NCBI GenBank assembly: GCA_024349765.1
Contig: AP026073.1
Span: 2,914,001-2,978,000 of the forward strand
Reading direction: 5' to 3'
DNA length: 64,000 nucleotides
From: Streptomyces nigrescens
Lineage (GTDB): Bacteria; Actinomycetota; Actinomycetes; Streptomycetales; Streptomycetaceae
Both the position numbers and the translations under genes were made by a program. Of this stretch, positions 23,166 to 31,766 are shown in pieces. The notes under the pieces were generated by a model. It saw only the letters and a program-made list of their open reading frames with translations. It ran no database searches and had not been told where the DNA came from. The first letter of the stretch is position 1, and each line of letters opens with the position of its first letter.

Positions 23166-24727
23166 GCATCCCCGCCGCACGGCACACCCTGTACGACTGG
23201 TTCGCGGCCACGGCCGCCGCCCACCCGGACCGGCCCGCGCTGGAGACCGGCGGCAGCACGCTGACCTACGCCCGGCTCGCCGCCCGCGCCGACGCCCTCG
23301 CGGTCGCGCTGCTCGACCGCCTGGACGGAACCCCGCCCCGCCGGGTGGGCCTGCTGGCCGGCCGCACCGCCGTCGCCTACGCCGGATACCTCGCCGTCCT
23401 GCGCCTCGGCGCCACGGTCGTCCCGCTCGGCCCCGCCTTCCCGGCCGAGCGCAACGCCCGGATCGTCCGCGCCGCCCGGCTCGACGCCGTACTCTCCGAC
23501 GGGACCGCCGCCTCGCCCACCCCGCCCGGCGTGCCCCTGGTCACCCGCACCGACCCCGAACTGCCGCACCTCCCCGCCGCACCGCTCCCCGCCCTGCCCG
23601 CCGCCCTCCCTGAGGACCTCGCCTACCTCCTCTTCACCTCCGGCTCCACCGGCGTCCCCAAGGGCGTCCCCATCCAGCACCGCAACGTCTGCGCCTACCT
23701 CACGCACGCCGTCCCGCGCGCCGCCGCCGGCCCCGGCGCCCGCTGCGCACAGACCTTCGACCTCACCTTCGACCCGTCCGTGCACGACATGTTCACCACC
23801 TGGGGGAGCGGCGCCACCCTCGTCGTCCCGTCCCGCGACGACCTGCTCGCCCCGGTGCGCTTCGTCAACCGGCACGCCCTGACCCACTGGAACTCCGTAC
23901 CGTCGGTGATCTCCCTCGCCCGGCGGTTCCGCGCGCTGAAGCCGGACAGCATGCCGACGCTGCGCCACAGCATGTTCTGCGGTGAGCCGCTGACCCTCCA
24001 GCAGGCCGCGGCCTGGCACCGCGCCGCCCCGCACAGCCGGCTGGAGAACGCCTACGGCCCCACCGAGCTGACCGTGACCTGCACCGCCTACCGCCTGCCC
24101 CCCGACCCCGCCCACTGGCCGACCCCGGCCAACGGCACCGTCCCCATCGGAGCCCCCTACCCGGGACTCCAACTCCTCGACCACGACGGCGAGTTGTGCG
24201 TCCGCGGCGCACAGCGCTTCCCCGGCTACCTCGACCCGGCCGACAACACCGGCCGCTTCCTGGCACCCGACGGCTCCCCGTACGACCCGGCCACACCGCT
24301 GACCGACGACCACTGGTACCGCACCGGCGACCGCGTCACCGCGCTGGACGCGTCCGCCGCCCCGGCCGCCGGCGACGGCAGCCGGCCGCTGGTCCATCTC
24401 GGCCGCGGCGACCAGCAGGTCCAGGTGCACGGCTACCGCGTCGAACTCGGCGAGGTCGAGGCCGCGTTGCGCGCCCTGCCGGGCGTCCGGGACGCCGCCG
24501 TGCTGCCCCGGAGCACCCCCGGCGGCGTGGAACTCACCGCCGCGTACACCGGCACCCCGGGCACCACCGCCGACGGCCTCCGCGCGGCCCTGCGCGACCG
24601 GCTCCCCGGCTACATGGTCCCGGCCACCCTCACCGCCCTCCACGCCCTGCCGCTCAACGCCAACGGCAAGACCGACCGCGCCGCGCTCGACGCGCTGCTG
24701 CCGGGCGCGCCGGACCGCGCCCCTTAG
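23162..24727 (+). CDS. Free-standing adenylation enzyme A2 (DltA-like)
   Basis: A 521-residue ANL adenylating enzyme, the last gene of the right arm. Motifs: A3 LLFTSGSTGVPKG (156-168), A4 FDLTFDPSVHDMF, A5 ENAYGPTEL (about 295-303), A7 YRTGDRV, A8 GRGDQQVQVHGYRVELGEVE and A10 NANGKTDR. FDPS provides the amino-group Asp, so an amino acid is likely. SMFCGEPLT is the D-alanine:carrier-ligase-like segment also seen in enzyme A1. Pocket residues read by eye are D-P-H-N-M-C-A-V-T, with the same Asn and Cys as A1 but otherwise different, so the two probably activate different acids. GTG 23162 overlaps the previous stop and has GGAAAGG upstream. It converges with GH65, leaving only 17 bp between the stops. 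Confidence 0.9.
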   Translation: MSIPAARHTLYDWFAATAAAHPDRPALETGGSTLTYARLAARADALAVALLDRLDGTPPRRVGLLAGRTAVAYAGYLAVLRLGATVVPLGPAFPAERNARIVRAARLDAVLSDGTAASPTPPGVPLVTRTDPELPHLPAAPLPALPAALPEDLAYLLFTSGSTGVPKGVPIQHRNVCAYLTHAVPRAAAGPGARCAQTFDLTFDPSVHDMFTTWGSGATLVVPSRDDLLAPVRFVNRHALTHWNSVPSVISLARRFRALKPDSMPTLRHSMFCGEPLTLQQAAAWHRAAPHSRLENAYGPTELTVTCTAYRLPPDPAHWPTPANGTVPIGAPYPGLQLLDHDGELCVRGAQRFPGYLDPADNTGRFLAPDGSPYDPATPLTDDHWYRTGDRVTALDASAAPAAGDGSRPLVHLGRGDQQVQVHGYRVELGEVEAALRALPGVRDAAVLPRSTPGGVELTAAYTGTPGTTADGLRAALRDRLPGYMVPATLTALHALPLNANGKTDRAALDALLPGAPDRAP

Positions 24728-24744
24728 CGAGGGCGCCCGGCGCG

Positions 24745-27147
24745 TCAGGGGTCGGGCAGGTCGAGGCGGCGGGCCGTGCCGGGCGCGATGACGAAGGACC
24801 GGTCGCGCAGCCGGACCCGGACCGGCGGCAGGTCCGACTCCGGTACGGCGATGCCCACTTGCTCGGCGCGGATCCGCAGATCGACGTCCCAGTGCCAGCG
24901 GTAGCGGATCCGCACCGCGAACTTCGACAGCTGCGGGAGCGGGGCCGGGTCCAGCCAGAGGGCCTCCTCCCGGGTCTCCAGCCCGGTCAGGCCGCGCTGT
25001 ACCAGGTCCAGGCTGCCGGCCATCGCGCCCAGGTGGATGCCCTCCGCGGTCGTACCGCCCTGGACGTCGGCCACGTCCCCGGCCAGCGCCTCCTCGCAGT
25101 ACGCCCAGGCGTCGGGCCGCTGGACCCGGGCCAGCACCCAGGCGTGGGCCAGCGCGCTGAGCGTCGAGCCGTGGCTGGTGCGGCTCAGGTAGTAGTCCAC
25201 CGTGGCGTGCCAGGTGTCCTCGTCGAGCGGATACCCCAACCCGGCGAACACGGCGGCGAGTTCGGACGGCGAGAAGAGGTAGCCGAGCATCAGCACGTCG
25301 GCCTGCTTGGACGCCTGGTAGCGGTTGACGGTGTCGCCCTCCGCCTCCAGGATCCGGTCCAGCCGCCGGATGTCGCCGTACCGCCGCCGGTAGCCCTCCC
25401 AGTCCAGTTCGGCGAGGTCCCCGTACCCGGCGAACTGGCTGATGACGCCGCGGTGGTGCGGTACGTGCAGCCGGTGCGCGATGTCCTCCCAGCGCTCCGG
25501 CTCGTCCGGGGTGAGCTGCATCCGTTCGAAGAGCTGCCGGCGGTGCGCCTCGGGCAGTGTGTCGCACAGCTCCAGGGCCCGCATCAGCACCCAGGCCGCG
25601 GTCACATTGGTGTAGGCGTTGTCGTCCACGCCCGGCTGCGCCGCCCCCGGATAGCCGTCGTGGTACTCGTCGGGACCGACCACCCCGCGGATCCGGTACC
25701 GGCCCAGCCCGGTGTCCCAGGCCGTGGCCGAGGCCCAGAAGCGGGCGATCTGCAGCAGCATCTCCGCGCCCTTGGTCTGCACGAAGTCGCTGTCACCACT
25801 GGCCTGTCCGTACTGCCAGATGTTGTACGCGATGGCCGAGCCGACGTGGTGCTGCAGCCGCGAGTAGTCGGGCAGCCAGCGGCCCGAGCGCGGGTTGAGG
25901 TGGAGCTGCTGGGTCTCCTCCCGGCCGTCCCCGGCGCTCTGCCACGGGTACATCGCACCGGTCCGGCCGGCCTCCCGTGCCGCGTGGACGGCGGCCGGCA
26001 GCCGCCGGTAGCGGTACTCCAGCAACGCCCGGGAGACCTGCGGCAGATGCAGGTTCAGGAACGGCAGCACGAACAGCTCGTCCCAGAAGACGTGCCCCCG
26101 GTAGGACTCGCCGTGCAGTCCGCGGGCCGGCACCCCGACGTCGAGTTCGGCGGTGTGCGGCGACAGGGTCTGCAGCACGTGGAAGAGGTGCAGCCGCAGG
26201 ATCTGGCCGGCCTCCCCGGGCACCTCCAGCTTCGCCTGCCGCCACAGGTCCGCCCAGGCGCGGCGGTGCGACGCCAGCAACTGCCGGAAGTGCGGCGCCT
26301 GGACCACGCAGTCGACCGCCGCGCGCCGGGGACTCTCGATCGCCGGGTCGCGGGAGGTGTACAGCGCCACGGTCTTGTCGACGACCGCGGTGCTGCCGGG
26401 GCCGATCGGCAGCACCATGGTCTGAAAGGTCCGCAGCACCGTCAGCCGGGTCTGGTGCGCCACGCCCCGGGCCGGTGTGGCCCGCAGCCGCGCCGCCAGC
26501 GCCACCAGGATGTCCGAGTCGATGGTGCGCGAGGTCAGCCACATGGTGTCGGGCCGCTCGGAGCCCGCCTCCCAGCCGCGCAGATGCTGGTCGGCCAGCC
26601 CCTGGTAGCGCGCCACCCCGGCATTGCGGACCCCGCCGTCGATCGCCGCCTCCACCTCGACCGCGCCGGCCCACCCGTCGGCCGTGAACGTCAGGCGCTG
26701 CGCGGCCAGGTGCGGCTCGCCCATGTGCACCAGGCGGCGCTCCTCCACGCCCAGCCGCCGCCCCGCCTCGTCGATGTACGCCGAGGAGCGGGTCAGGGTG
26801 CCGCCGCGCAGGTCCAGAGCCTGCCGGTGCGCGGTGAGATGCGGGTGGTCGGGCGAGAGCCACGGGCCGGGAGCGGCGTCGGCGGGGCAGATCCGGTAGC
26901 GCAGCGGAAGCCAGTTGGGCATGTTGACCATGTCCTCGTTGTCCACGGACCGGCCCGCCACGGTGGAGGTGAGCCGGTCGTAGCAGCCGGCCACGTACGT
27001 CCCCGGATAGTGCACGGGGTCGCCCAGCACCTCGCACGCCGCGCCACGGGTGACGAAGTAGCCGTTGCCCAGCGCGCACAGCGTCTCCCGCAGCCGCTCG
27101 CCCGCCGGGTCATAGCCCTCGTACGACCAGCTCCAGAGGCGCGCCAT
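24745..27147 (-). CDS. Glycoside hydrolase family 65 protein (disaccharide phosphorylase)
   Basis: An 800-residue GH65 enzyme of the maltose/trehalose/kojibiose phosphorylase type, cytosolic (no signal peptide). The N-terminal beta-sandwich (ALGNGYFVTRGA, DRLTSTVAGRSVDNEDMVNM) is followed by the (alpha/alpha)6 barrel with GHVFWDELFVLPF (about 351-363) and the catalytic acid Glu494 in VGPDEYHDG. A C-terminal beta domain ends the protein. It would split an alpha-linked glucose disaccharide with phosphate to give beta-glucose 1-phosphate. The next gene upstream, a beta-phosphoglucomutase-like HAD enzyme, would turn this into glucose 6-phosphate; start and stop overlap (TGATG), so the two are co-translated. 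The exact disaccharide is not determined by sequence inspection. Confidence 0.9.
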   Translation of the reverse strand: MARLWSWSYEGYDPAGERLRETLCALGNGYFVTRGAACEVLGDPVHYPGTYVAGCYDRLTSTVAGRSVDNEDMVNMPNWLPLRYRICPADAAPGPWLSPDHPHLTAHRQALDLRGGTLTRSSAYIDEAGRRLGVEERRLVHMGEPHLAAQRLTFTADGWAGAVEVEAAIDGGVRNAGVARYQGLADQHLRGWEAGSERPDTMWLTSRTIDSDILVALAARLRATPARGVAHQTRLTVLRTFQTMVLPIGPGSTAVVDKTVALYTSRDPAIESPRRAAVDCVVQAPHFRQLLASHRRAWADLWRQAKLEVPGEAGQILRLHLFHVLQTLSPHTAELDVGVPARGLHGESYRGHVFWDELFVLPFLNLHLPQVSRALLEYRYRRLPAAVHAAREAGRTGAMYPWQSAGDGREETQQLHLNPRSGRWLPDYSRLQHHVGSAIAYNIWQYGQASGDSDFVQTKGAEMLLQIARFWASATAWDTGLGRYRIRGVVGPDEYHDGYPGAAQPGVDDNAYTNVTAAWVLMRALELCDTLPEAHRRQLFERMQLTPDEPERWEDIAHRLHVPHHRGVISQFAGYGDLAELDWEGYRRRYGDIRRLDRILEAEGDTVNRYQASKQADVLMLGYLFSPSELAAVFAGLGYPLDEDTWHATVDYYLSRTSHGSTLSALAHAWVLARVQRPDAWAYCEEALAGDVADVQGGTTAEGIHLGAMAGSLDLVQRGLTGLETREEALWLDPAPLPQLSKFAVRIRYRWHWDVDLRIRAEQVGIAVPESDLPPVRVRLRDRSFVIAPGTARRLDLPDP

Positions 27148-27908
27148 CAGTCCTCCCCGGCCACCAGCAGCTCGCCGGGGTCGGCCACGACCAGATCGGC
27201 GCCGTGCCGGCGCAGGGCCGCCGCGCTGATCCGGCCGCCGGTCCGGTCCACGCCCACCACCAGCCCGAACCCGCCCCGCCGGCCCGCCTCGACACCGGCC
27301 AGCGCGTCCTCCACCACGGCGGTGTCCCGGGGCGGCACGTCCAGCCGCCGGGCCGCCTCGACGAACAGCGCCGGGTCCGGTTTGCCGGGCAGGTTCAGCC
27401 GGCGCACCTCGTTGCCGTCCACCACGGTCTGGAACAGCGCCAGCACGCCGGCCGCGGCCAGCAGCTCGGTCGCGTGCCGGGACGCCGAGACCGCGGCGCA
27501 CGGGACCCGGGCCCGCCGCAGCGCGTCCAGCAGGCGCACGCTGCCGGGCCAGGCCTCGATGGTGTGGGTCCGCAGGCCGGCGGTGAAGAGCTGCTCCTTG
27601 CGGGCGGCCAGGGCCCCGACCGAGCCGGTGCCGGGGGCGTCGTCCATGTTGCCGGGCGGCAGATCCAGGCCCCGGGACGCCAGGAAGGTGGCCGCCCCGT
27701 CCAGCCGGGAGCGGCCGTCGACGTACCGCAGGTAGTCCTCCACGAGGTCGAACGGGCGCTGGCCGCCGGTGGCCTCCAGGAACGGGTCGAAGGCTTCCTT
27801 CCAGGCCGCGGCGTGCAGCCGGGCGGAGTCGATGATCACTCCGTCGGTGTCGAGGACCACGGCCCGCAGTGAGCGCAGGGCCGTGGCGAGCAACGGCGCA
27901 CCGGTCAT
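27147..27908 (-). CDS. HAD hydrolase, beta-phosphoglucomutase-like
   Basis: A 253-residue haloacid dehalogenase superfamily protein. Motif I is VVLDTDGVIID (the DxD nucleophile and acid), followed by the helical cap with WKEAFDPFL and the insert typical of phosphoglucomutases. Motif II is AAVSAS, motif III lysine NLPGKPDPALF, motif IV VVEDALAGVEAG. The last two agree well with beta-phosphoglucomutases (GKPxPE, EDAxAG). It likely interconverts beta-glucose 1-phosphate and glucose 6-phosphate downstream of the GH65 phosphorylase with which its stop overlaps. The ATG at 27908 has only a weak ribosome binding site. It diverges from the universal stress gene at 28089 across 180 bp. Confidence 0.88.
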   Translation of the reverse strand: MTGAPLLATALRSLRAVVLDTDGVIIDSARLHAAAWKEAFDPFLEATGGQRPFDLVEDYLRYVDGRSRLDGAATFLASRGLDLPPGNMDDAPGTGSVGALAARKEQLFTAGLRTHTIEAWPGSVRLLDALRRARVPCAAVSASRHATELLAAAGVLALFQTVVDGNEVRRLNLPGKPDPALFVEAARRLDVPPRDTAVVEDALAGVEAGRRGGFGLVVGVDRTGGRISAAALRRHGADLVVADPGELLVAGED

Positions 27909-28088
27909 CGTGACATCCGTTCGTCGCTGTCCGTCGCCGGTTCTGTCGGGTCCGGCGTCGGTGTCCTTTCCATGGCACCACGCCCGGCAGCCGCGGGCGC
28001 GTTTGGACGTGGCGGGCGCCCGTACGCGGGGTGACGATGGGAGGGCGCGGGCGGGAGCCGGACGACCGTGAGAAGGGCGGTGGCGGCC

Positions 28089-28970
28089 ATGGAACGGCCC
28101 TTGGTCGTGGGTGTCGACGGTTCGGACCCGGCCCTGCGGGCCCTGGACTGGGCGGTGGACGAGGCGGCCCTGCACGGCCTGCCGCTGCGGATCGTGCACG
28201 CCTCCACCTGGGAGCACTACGAGCCCCCGGAGTCCGGCCCGGACGCCGCGGAACCGCCCGGTGAACAGGTGCTCGCCGAGGCCGTCGCCGGAGCCGCCGT
28301 GGAGCGCGCCCGCTGCCGCCGCGCGGACGTCGAGGTCTCCGCCGAGGTGCTGCCCGAGGAGGCGGTCGACGCGCTGCTGCGCGAGGCCCACTACGCCTAC
28401 GCGCTGGTCCTGGGCTCCCGCGGCCGCGGCGAGGTCCTCGGCCGGCTGCTGGGCTCCGTCGGGGTGGCGGTCGCGGCCCGGGCCCGGTGCCCGGTGGCCG
28501 TGGTGCGCGGCGACCGGGCCGGGCTGGTCGGCAGCCACCGGAGCATCCTGCTCGGCGTCGGCGAACCGGCGAAGAGCGCGGAGGCGGTGCGGTTCGCCTT
28601 CCGGGAGGCCGAGGCCCGCGGCTGTCTCCTCAAGGCCGTCCGCGCCTGGCGCTGTCCCGCCCACGAACGCAGCGACGACCCGCCGCTGCTCGCCGCCCAG
28701 GCGCAGAGCTACCACGACAAGCAGGCCGCCGAGCAGCTCGACGCGGCGCTGGCGGAGACGGCCGCCGAGCACCCGGCGGTCACGGTGCGCCGCACCACCG
28801 TCGAGGGGCCGGCGCACAAGGTGCTGGTGCACCGCGCCGCCGCGGCCGACCTCCTGGTCGTCGGCGCGGGGCACCGCCACGGGCACTTCGGGCTGCCGCT
28901 CGGCCGGGTCGCCCACAGCGCGCTGTGCCACGCCGACTGCCCCGTCGTGGTCGTCCCGGAACGGGCCTGA
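28089..28970 (+). CDS. Universal stress protein, two tandem USP domains
   Basis: A 293-residue cytosolic protein with two UspA folds. Domain 1 (about 1-145) starts RPLVVGVDGSDPALRALDWA and ends with the nucleotide loop VLGSRGRGEVLGRLLGSVG; domain 2 ends VVGAGHRHGHFGLPLGRVAH. Such actinobacterial twin USPs bind ATP and are induced by hypoxia, nitric oxide or stationary phase. I chose ATG 28089, with GAAGGG about 12 nt upstream; in-frame GTG codons at 28068 and 28080 are possible. Together with the second USP at 30753 (also 293 residues), DUF1876, the alcohol dehydrogenase and GH65, it forms a stress-type gene group. Confidence 0.9.
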   Translation: MERPLVVGVDGSDPALRALDWAVDEAALHGLPLRIVHASTWEHYEPPESGPDAAEPPGEQVLAEAVAGAAVERARCRRADVEVSAEVLPEEAVDALLREAHYAYALVLGSRGRGEVLGRLLGSVGVAVAARARCPVAVVRGDRAGLVGSHRSILLGVGEPAKSAEAVRFAFREAEARGCLLKAVRAWRCPAHERSDDPPLLAAQAQSYHDKQAAEQLDAALAETAAEHPAVTVRRTTVEGPAHKVLVHRAAAADLLVVGAGHRHGHFGLPLGRVAHSALCHADCPVVVVPERA

Positions 28971-29031
28971 CGGCGCGCATCCGGGCGGTCTCCCGGACCG
29001 CCGCTCCTCGGTCCGCGTCTCCTCGGGGCCG

Positions 29032-30378
29032 TCAGGCGCCCGCCCCGAACGGCGCCAGCATCTCGCGCTCGGTCCGCCGCCGGACCCGGTCGGTCAGCAC
29101 GGCCAGCCGGTGCGACACCACCGCCCGCACCGGCTGCGGCGACCGGATCCGCCGGGCCGGCCCGGGCAGCCCGGCCAGGTCCGTCGTCAGCCGCTGCCGG
29201 GCGTCCGCCAGCCGGTCCCGCGGCGCGTAGCACTCGCCCGCCCGCATCAGCGTCGCCAGCAGCGGCACGCTGTCCGCGGGCGGCGCCTCGTCGGCCAGCC
29301 CGATCACGTCCAGGAAGCCGGGCCGGCGGAACACCTGCTTGCGGCCCGGCGCGCTCACCTTCGCCGCCGACAGCTTCATCACCGGCCGGCCGTCGTACGC
29401 CACGAGCTTGTACGCCGAGTCCAGGTAGGGCGCGTCGGCGCTCACCCCCACCCGGGTGCCCACCGCGAAGACGTCGATCGGCGCCCCCGCGGTCACCAGG
29501 TCGTGCACCGCGAACTCGTCGAGGCCGCCGCTGGCGACGATGCGGACCTGCGGCAGGCCCGCGTTGTCGAGCATCGCGCGGGCCTGCCGGGAGAGCCGGG
29601 CCAGGTCCCCGCTGTCCAGCCGGATCGCGGAGCCGTCCCCGCGGCCCAGGGCGGTCAGCACCCGGGCCGCCGCGGCGACCCCGGACGCCGTGTCGTAGGT
29701 GTCCACCAGGAAGGTCACCGGCCCGGGATGGCAGCGCGCGAACGCGGTGAACGCCGCCTCCTCGTCCTCGAAGGCCTCCACGTACGAGTGCGCCATCGTG
29801 CCGACGGCGGGCAGGTCCTCGGCGTGCGCCGCGGCGACGTTGCTGGTGCCGGCGAAACCGGCCATCGCGCCCAGCCGGGCCACCGTGTGGGCCACCGCGG
29901 TGCCGTGGGTGCGCCGCAGCGAGAAGTCCACCACCGGGCGCCCGTGCGCGGCCAGCACACAGCGGGCGCACTTCGACGCGAGGGCGGTCTGATGGCTGAG
30001 CTGGTTGAGGACGTACGACTCCAGCAGCTGGGCCTGGGGGAGCGGTGCGGTGATCTCCAGCAGCGGTTCGCCGGCCAGCACCACACGCCCCTCCGGCACC
30101 GCCCGCACCTCGCCCGTGAAGCGCATGCCGAGCAGCGGGGCCAGGTCCTTTGCCGGCCGTTGCAGCGTCTCGGCGAACACCTCGACGTCGTCCTGCCCGA
30201 CCCGGAACCCCTCCAGGTGCGTCAGGACGGTCTCCACGCCCGCCGCGACCAGGAAGCCCCGGTCCGGCGGCAGGTCCCGGACGAAGCAGCTGAAGGTCGC
30301 CGGCCGCACCATGCCCTCGCGGACGTACGACAGGGCCATGGTCACCTCGTAGAGGTCGGTGAGCGTGGCATCCGACAT
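29032..30378 (-). CDS. pncB: Nicotinate phosphoribosyltransferase
   Basis: A 448-residue NAD-salvage enzyme that joins nicotinate and PRPP with ATP hydrolysis to form nicotinate mononucleotide. Diagnostic stretches are LTDLYEVTMALSYV at the N-terminus, LNQLSHQTALASKCAR, VVDFSLRRTHG, FAGTSNVAAAHA (usually GTSNVxAG), FLVDTYDTASG and AIRLDSGDLA. The ATG at 30378 has GGAAGGAG 7 nt upstream. The frame is open for 12 codons further 5' but that part is not conserved. It lies between two universal stress genes, on the same strand as DUF1876, with which it may share a transcript (42 bp gap). Confidence 0.92.
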   Translation of the reverse strand: MSDATLTDLYEVTMALSYVREGMVRPATFSCFVRDLPPDRGFLVAAGVETVLTHLEGFRVGQDDVEVFAETLQRPAKDLAPLLGMRFTGEVRAVPEGRVVLAGEPLLEITAPLPQAQLLESYVLNQLSHQTALASKCARCVLAAHGRPVVDFSLRRTHGTAVAHTVARLGAMAGFAGTSNVAAAHAEDLPAVGTMAHSYVEAFEDEEAAFTAFARCHPGPVTFLVDTYDTASGVAAAARVLTALGRGDGSAIRLDSGDLARLSRQARAMLDNAGLPQVRIVASGGLDEFAVHDLVTAGAPIDVFAVGTRVGVSADAPYLDSAYKLVAYDGRPVMKLSAAKVSAPGRKQVFRRPGFLDVIGLADEAPPADSVPLLATLMRAGECYAPRDRLADARQRLTTDLAGLPGPARRIRSPQPVRAVVSHRLAVLTDRVRRRTEREMLAPFGAGA

Positions 30379-30420
30379 GGCCGGCTCCTTCCACGACCGG
30401 GCACGGTCCGCCACCGCGGC

Positions 30421-30720
30421 TCAGGCCAGTGCGTCGGTCCAGCCGTAGGCGGTGCGGGTCTCGTGCCGCGGCGGCGCGGCACCGGCGTCCTCCAGGTCGT
30501 CGTCGGCCGTCCGCAGCAGCTGCCCGGCCAGGTCCCGCAGCGCCCGCCCGGCCGCGATCTCCTCCCCGATCTCCGGCACGTCCCGGTCCTCCGGGCTGCG
30601 CCGCGCGGTGCCGTGCCCGGTGAAGGTCGCGGCACGGGTACGGAGTTCCACCCGGGCCGTGGTCGTGCCGCCCTCCTCGACGAGCCGCAGCCGGACCGGC
30701 CATTCGACGCTGATCGCCAT
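30421..30720 (-). CDS. DUF1876 small protein
   Basis: A 99-residue protein of the DUF1876 family, a small actinobacterial fold resembling a double-stranded RNA-binding domain. The sequence shows beta strands SVEWPVRLRLVEE and TTARVELRTRAATFTGHGTA, then the family-typical RSPEDRDVPEIGEEIAAGRAL and a helix RDLAGQLLRTA. Its function is unknown, but in other actinomycetes DUF1876 genes tend to lie beside universal stress and dormancy genes, as here. The ATG at 30720 has GGAGGTGA upstream in the minus sense. Same strand as the flanking USP and nicotinate phosphoribosyltransferase genes. Confidence 0.85.
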   Translation of the reverse strand: MAISVEWPVRLRLVEEGGTTTARVELRTRAATFTGHGTARRSPEDRDVPEIGEEIAAGRALRDLAGQLLRTADDDLEDAGAAPPRHETRTAYGWTDALA

Positions 30721-30752
30721 GGTTCACCTCCGCTTCGGTGCCCCTGTCGTCA

Positions 30753-31634
30753 TCATCCGCCCTTCCCCTCGTGCGGCACCACCGCCACCGGGCACGCGGC
30801 GTGGTGGACGACCGCCTGCACGACGTGGCCGATCCGCGGCCCGGGCCGCAGATGGCGGTGGCGGCGCCCGACGACCAGCAGCCCGGCGTCCGCGGTGTCG
30901 CGCAGCAGCGCCGGCGCCGCGCTCTCCAGCTCCACCCGCGCGTCCACCGCCACGTCCGGGTACTTCTCCCGCCAGGGACCGAGCGCCCGGGCCAGGTCCT
31001 GACGAGCCACCGCGGCCGCCTCCTCGGCCGCGTACGGCTCCACCCCGCCGCCCCGGTTGTACGCGAACGACGGCAGGTGCCGGCCGTGCACGACGCGCAG
31101 CGTGACGCCGTGCCGCAGGGCGCAGTCGAAGGCGAAGGTGAGCTGGGGCTCGTGCGGTTCGTGCAGGCCGACCCCGACGACCACGTCACCGCCGTGGCCG
31201 GCCACCGCCGCGCCTTGCCGGGTGCGGACCAGGACCAGGGGGGTGGTGGTGCGGGCGATGAGCTGGAGGCCGACCTCGCCCAGTACGTATCGCGACACCG
31301 GGCCCAGGTCGCGGGTGCCCAGGACCAGCAGGTCCGAGCGGCCGGCGGCGTCCGTCAAAGCCTCCAGCGGGTCCTTGGGCACCAGTTCCCGCTCCAGCGG
31401 GAGGTCCGGGTAGCGGGCCCGGACGGTACCGGCCACCTCGTCCATCATCCGGTGGGGCCAGTAGTTCTGGTCGCTCTCCCCGCCGGGCGGCCCGGCGGAC
31501 TCCGGGGCGAGCAGCACCCAGGCGTGCAGCAGCCGCAGCCGGGCCCTGCGCAGCTCTGCCTCCTGGGCCGCCCACAGAACGGCGGCCGACGACTCCGGCG
31601 TACCGTCCACGCCTGCGGTGATGGTTTCCTGCAT
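30753..31634 (-). CDS. Universal stress protein, two tandem USP domains
   Basis: A second twin UspA protein, 293 residues. Domain 1: ITAGVDGTPESSAAVLWAA to LVLGTRDLGPVSRYVLGEVG; domain 2: DVVVGVGLHEPHEPQLTFAF to LLVVGRRHRHLRPGPRIGHV, ending with HAACPVAVVPHEG. The ATG at 31634 follows GGAGAGGAG; an earlier in-frame ATG at 31685 lacks a ribosome binding site. It may head an operon with DUF1876 and nicotinate phosphoribosyltransferase, since all three run on the minus strand with gaps of 32 and 42 bp. Confidence 0.9.
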   Translation of the reverse strand: MQETITAGVDGTPESSAAVLWAAQEAELRRARLRLLHAWVLLAPESAGPPGGESDQNYWPHRMMDEVAGTVRARYPDLPLERELVPKDPLEALTDAAGRSDLLVLGTRDLGPVSRYVLGEVGLQLIARTTTPLVLVRTRQGAAVAGHGGDVVVGVGLHEPHEPQLTFAFDCALRHGVTLRVVHGRHLPSFAYNRGGGVEPYAAEEAAAVARQDLARALGPWREKYPDVAVDARVELESAAPALLRDTADAGLLVVGRRHRHLRPGPRIGHVVQAVVHHAACPVAVVPHEGKGG

Positions 31635-31766
31635 CGCCTCGCTCCTCTCCTTCGGGGCCGGGCCAGGACCGGTGTGCGTCGCCACACCTCCAGGGTGCGC
31701 GGCGCGGTCCGGTCCGGCACCGGCAGAACGGAAGAGGGCCCGCGCGGCCGGGCCGGGGCGGGCGCC

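Noticed and set aside
5834-24727. Streptothricin, viomycin or butirosin cluster
   Set aside because: Single families are shared (aminomutase, carbamoyltransferase, BtrH-like), but the streptolidine, capreomycidine/NRPS and aminoglycoside genes that define those clusters are missing.
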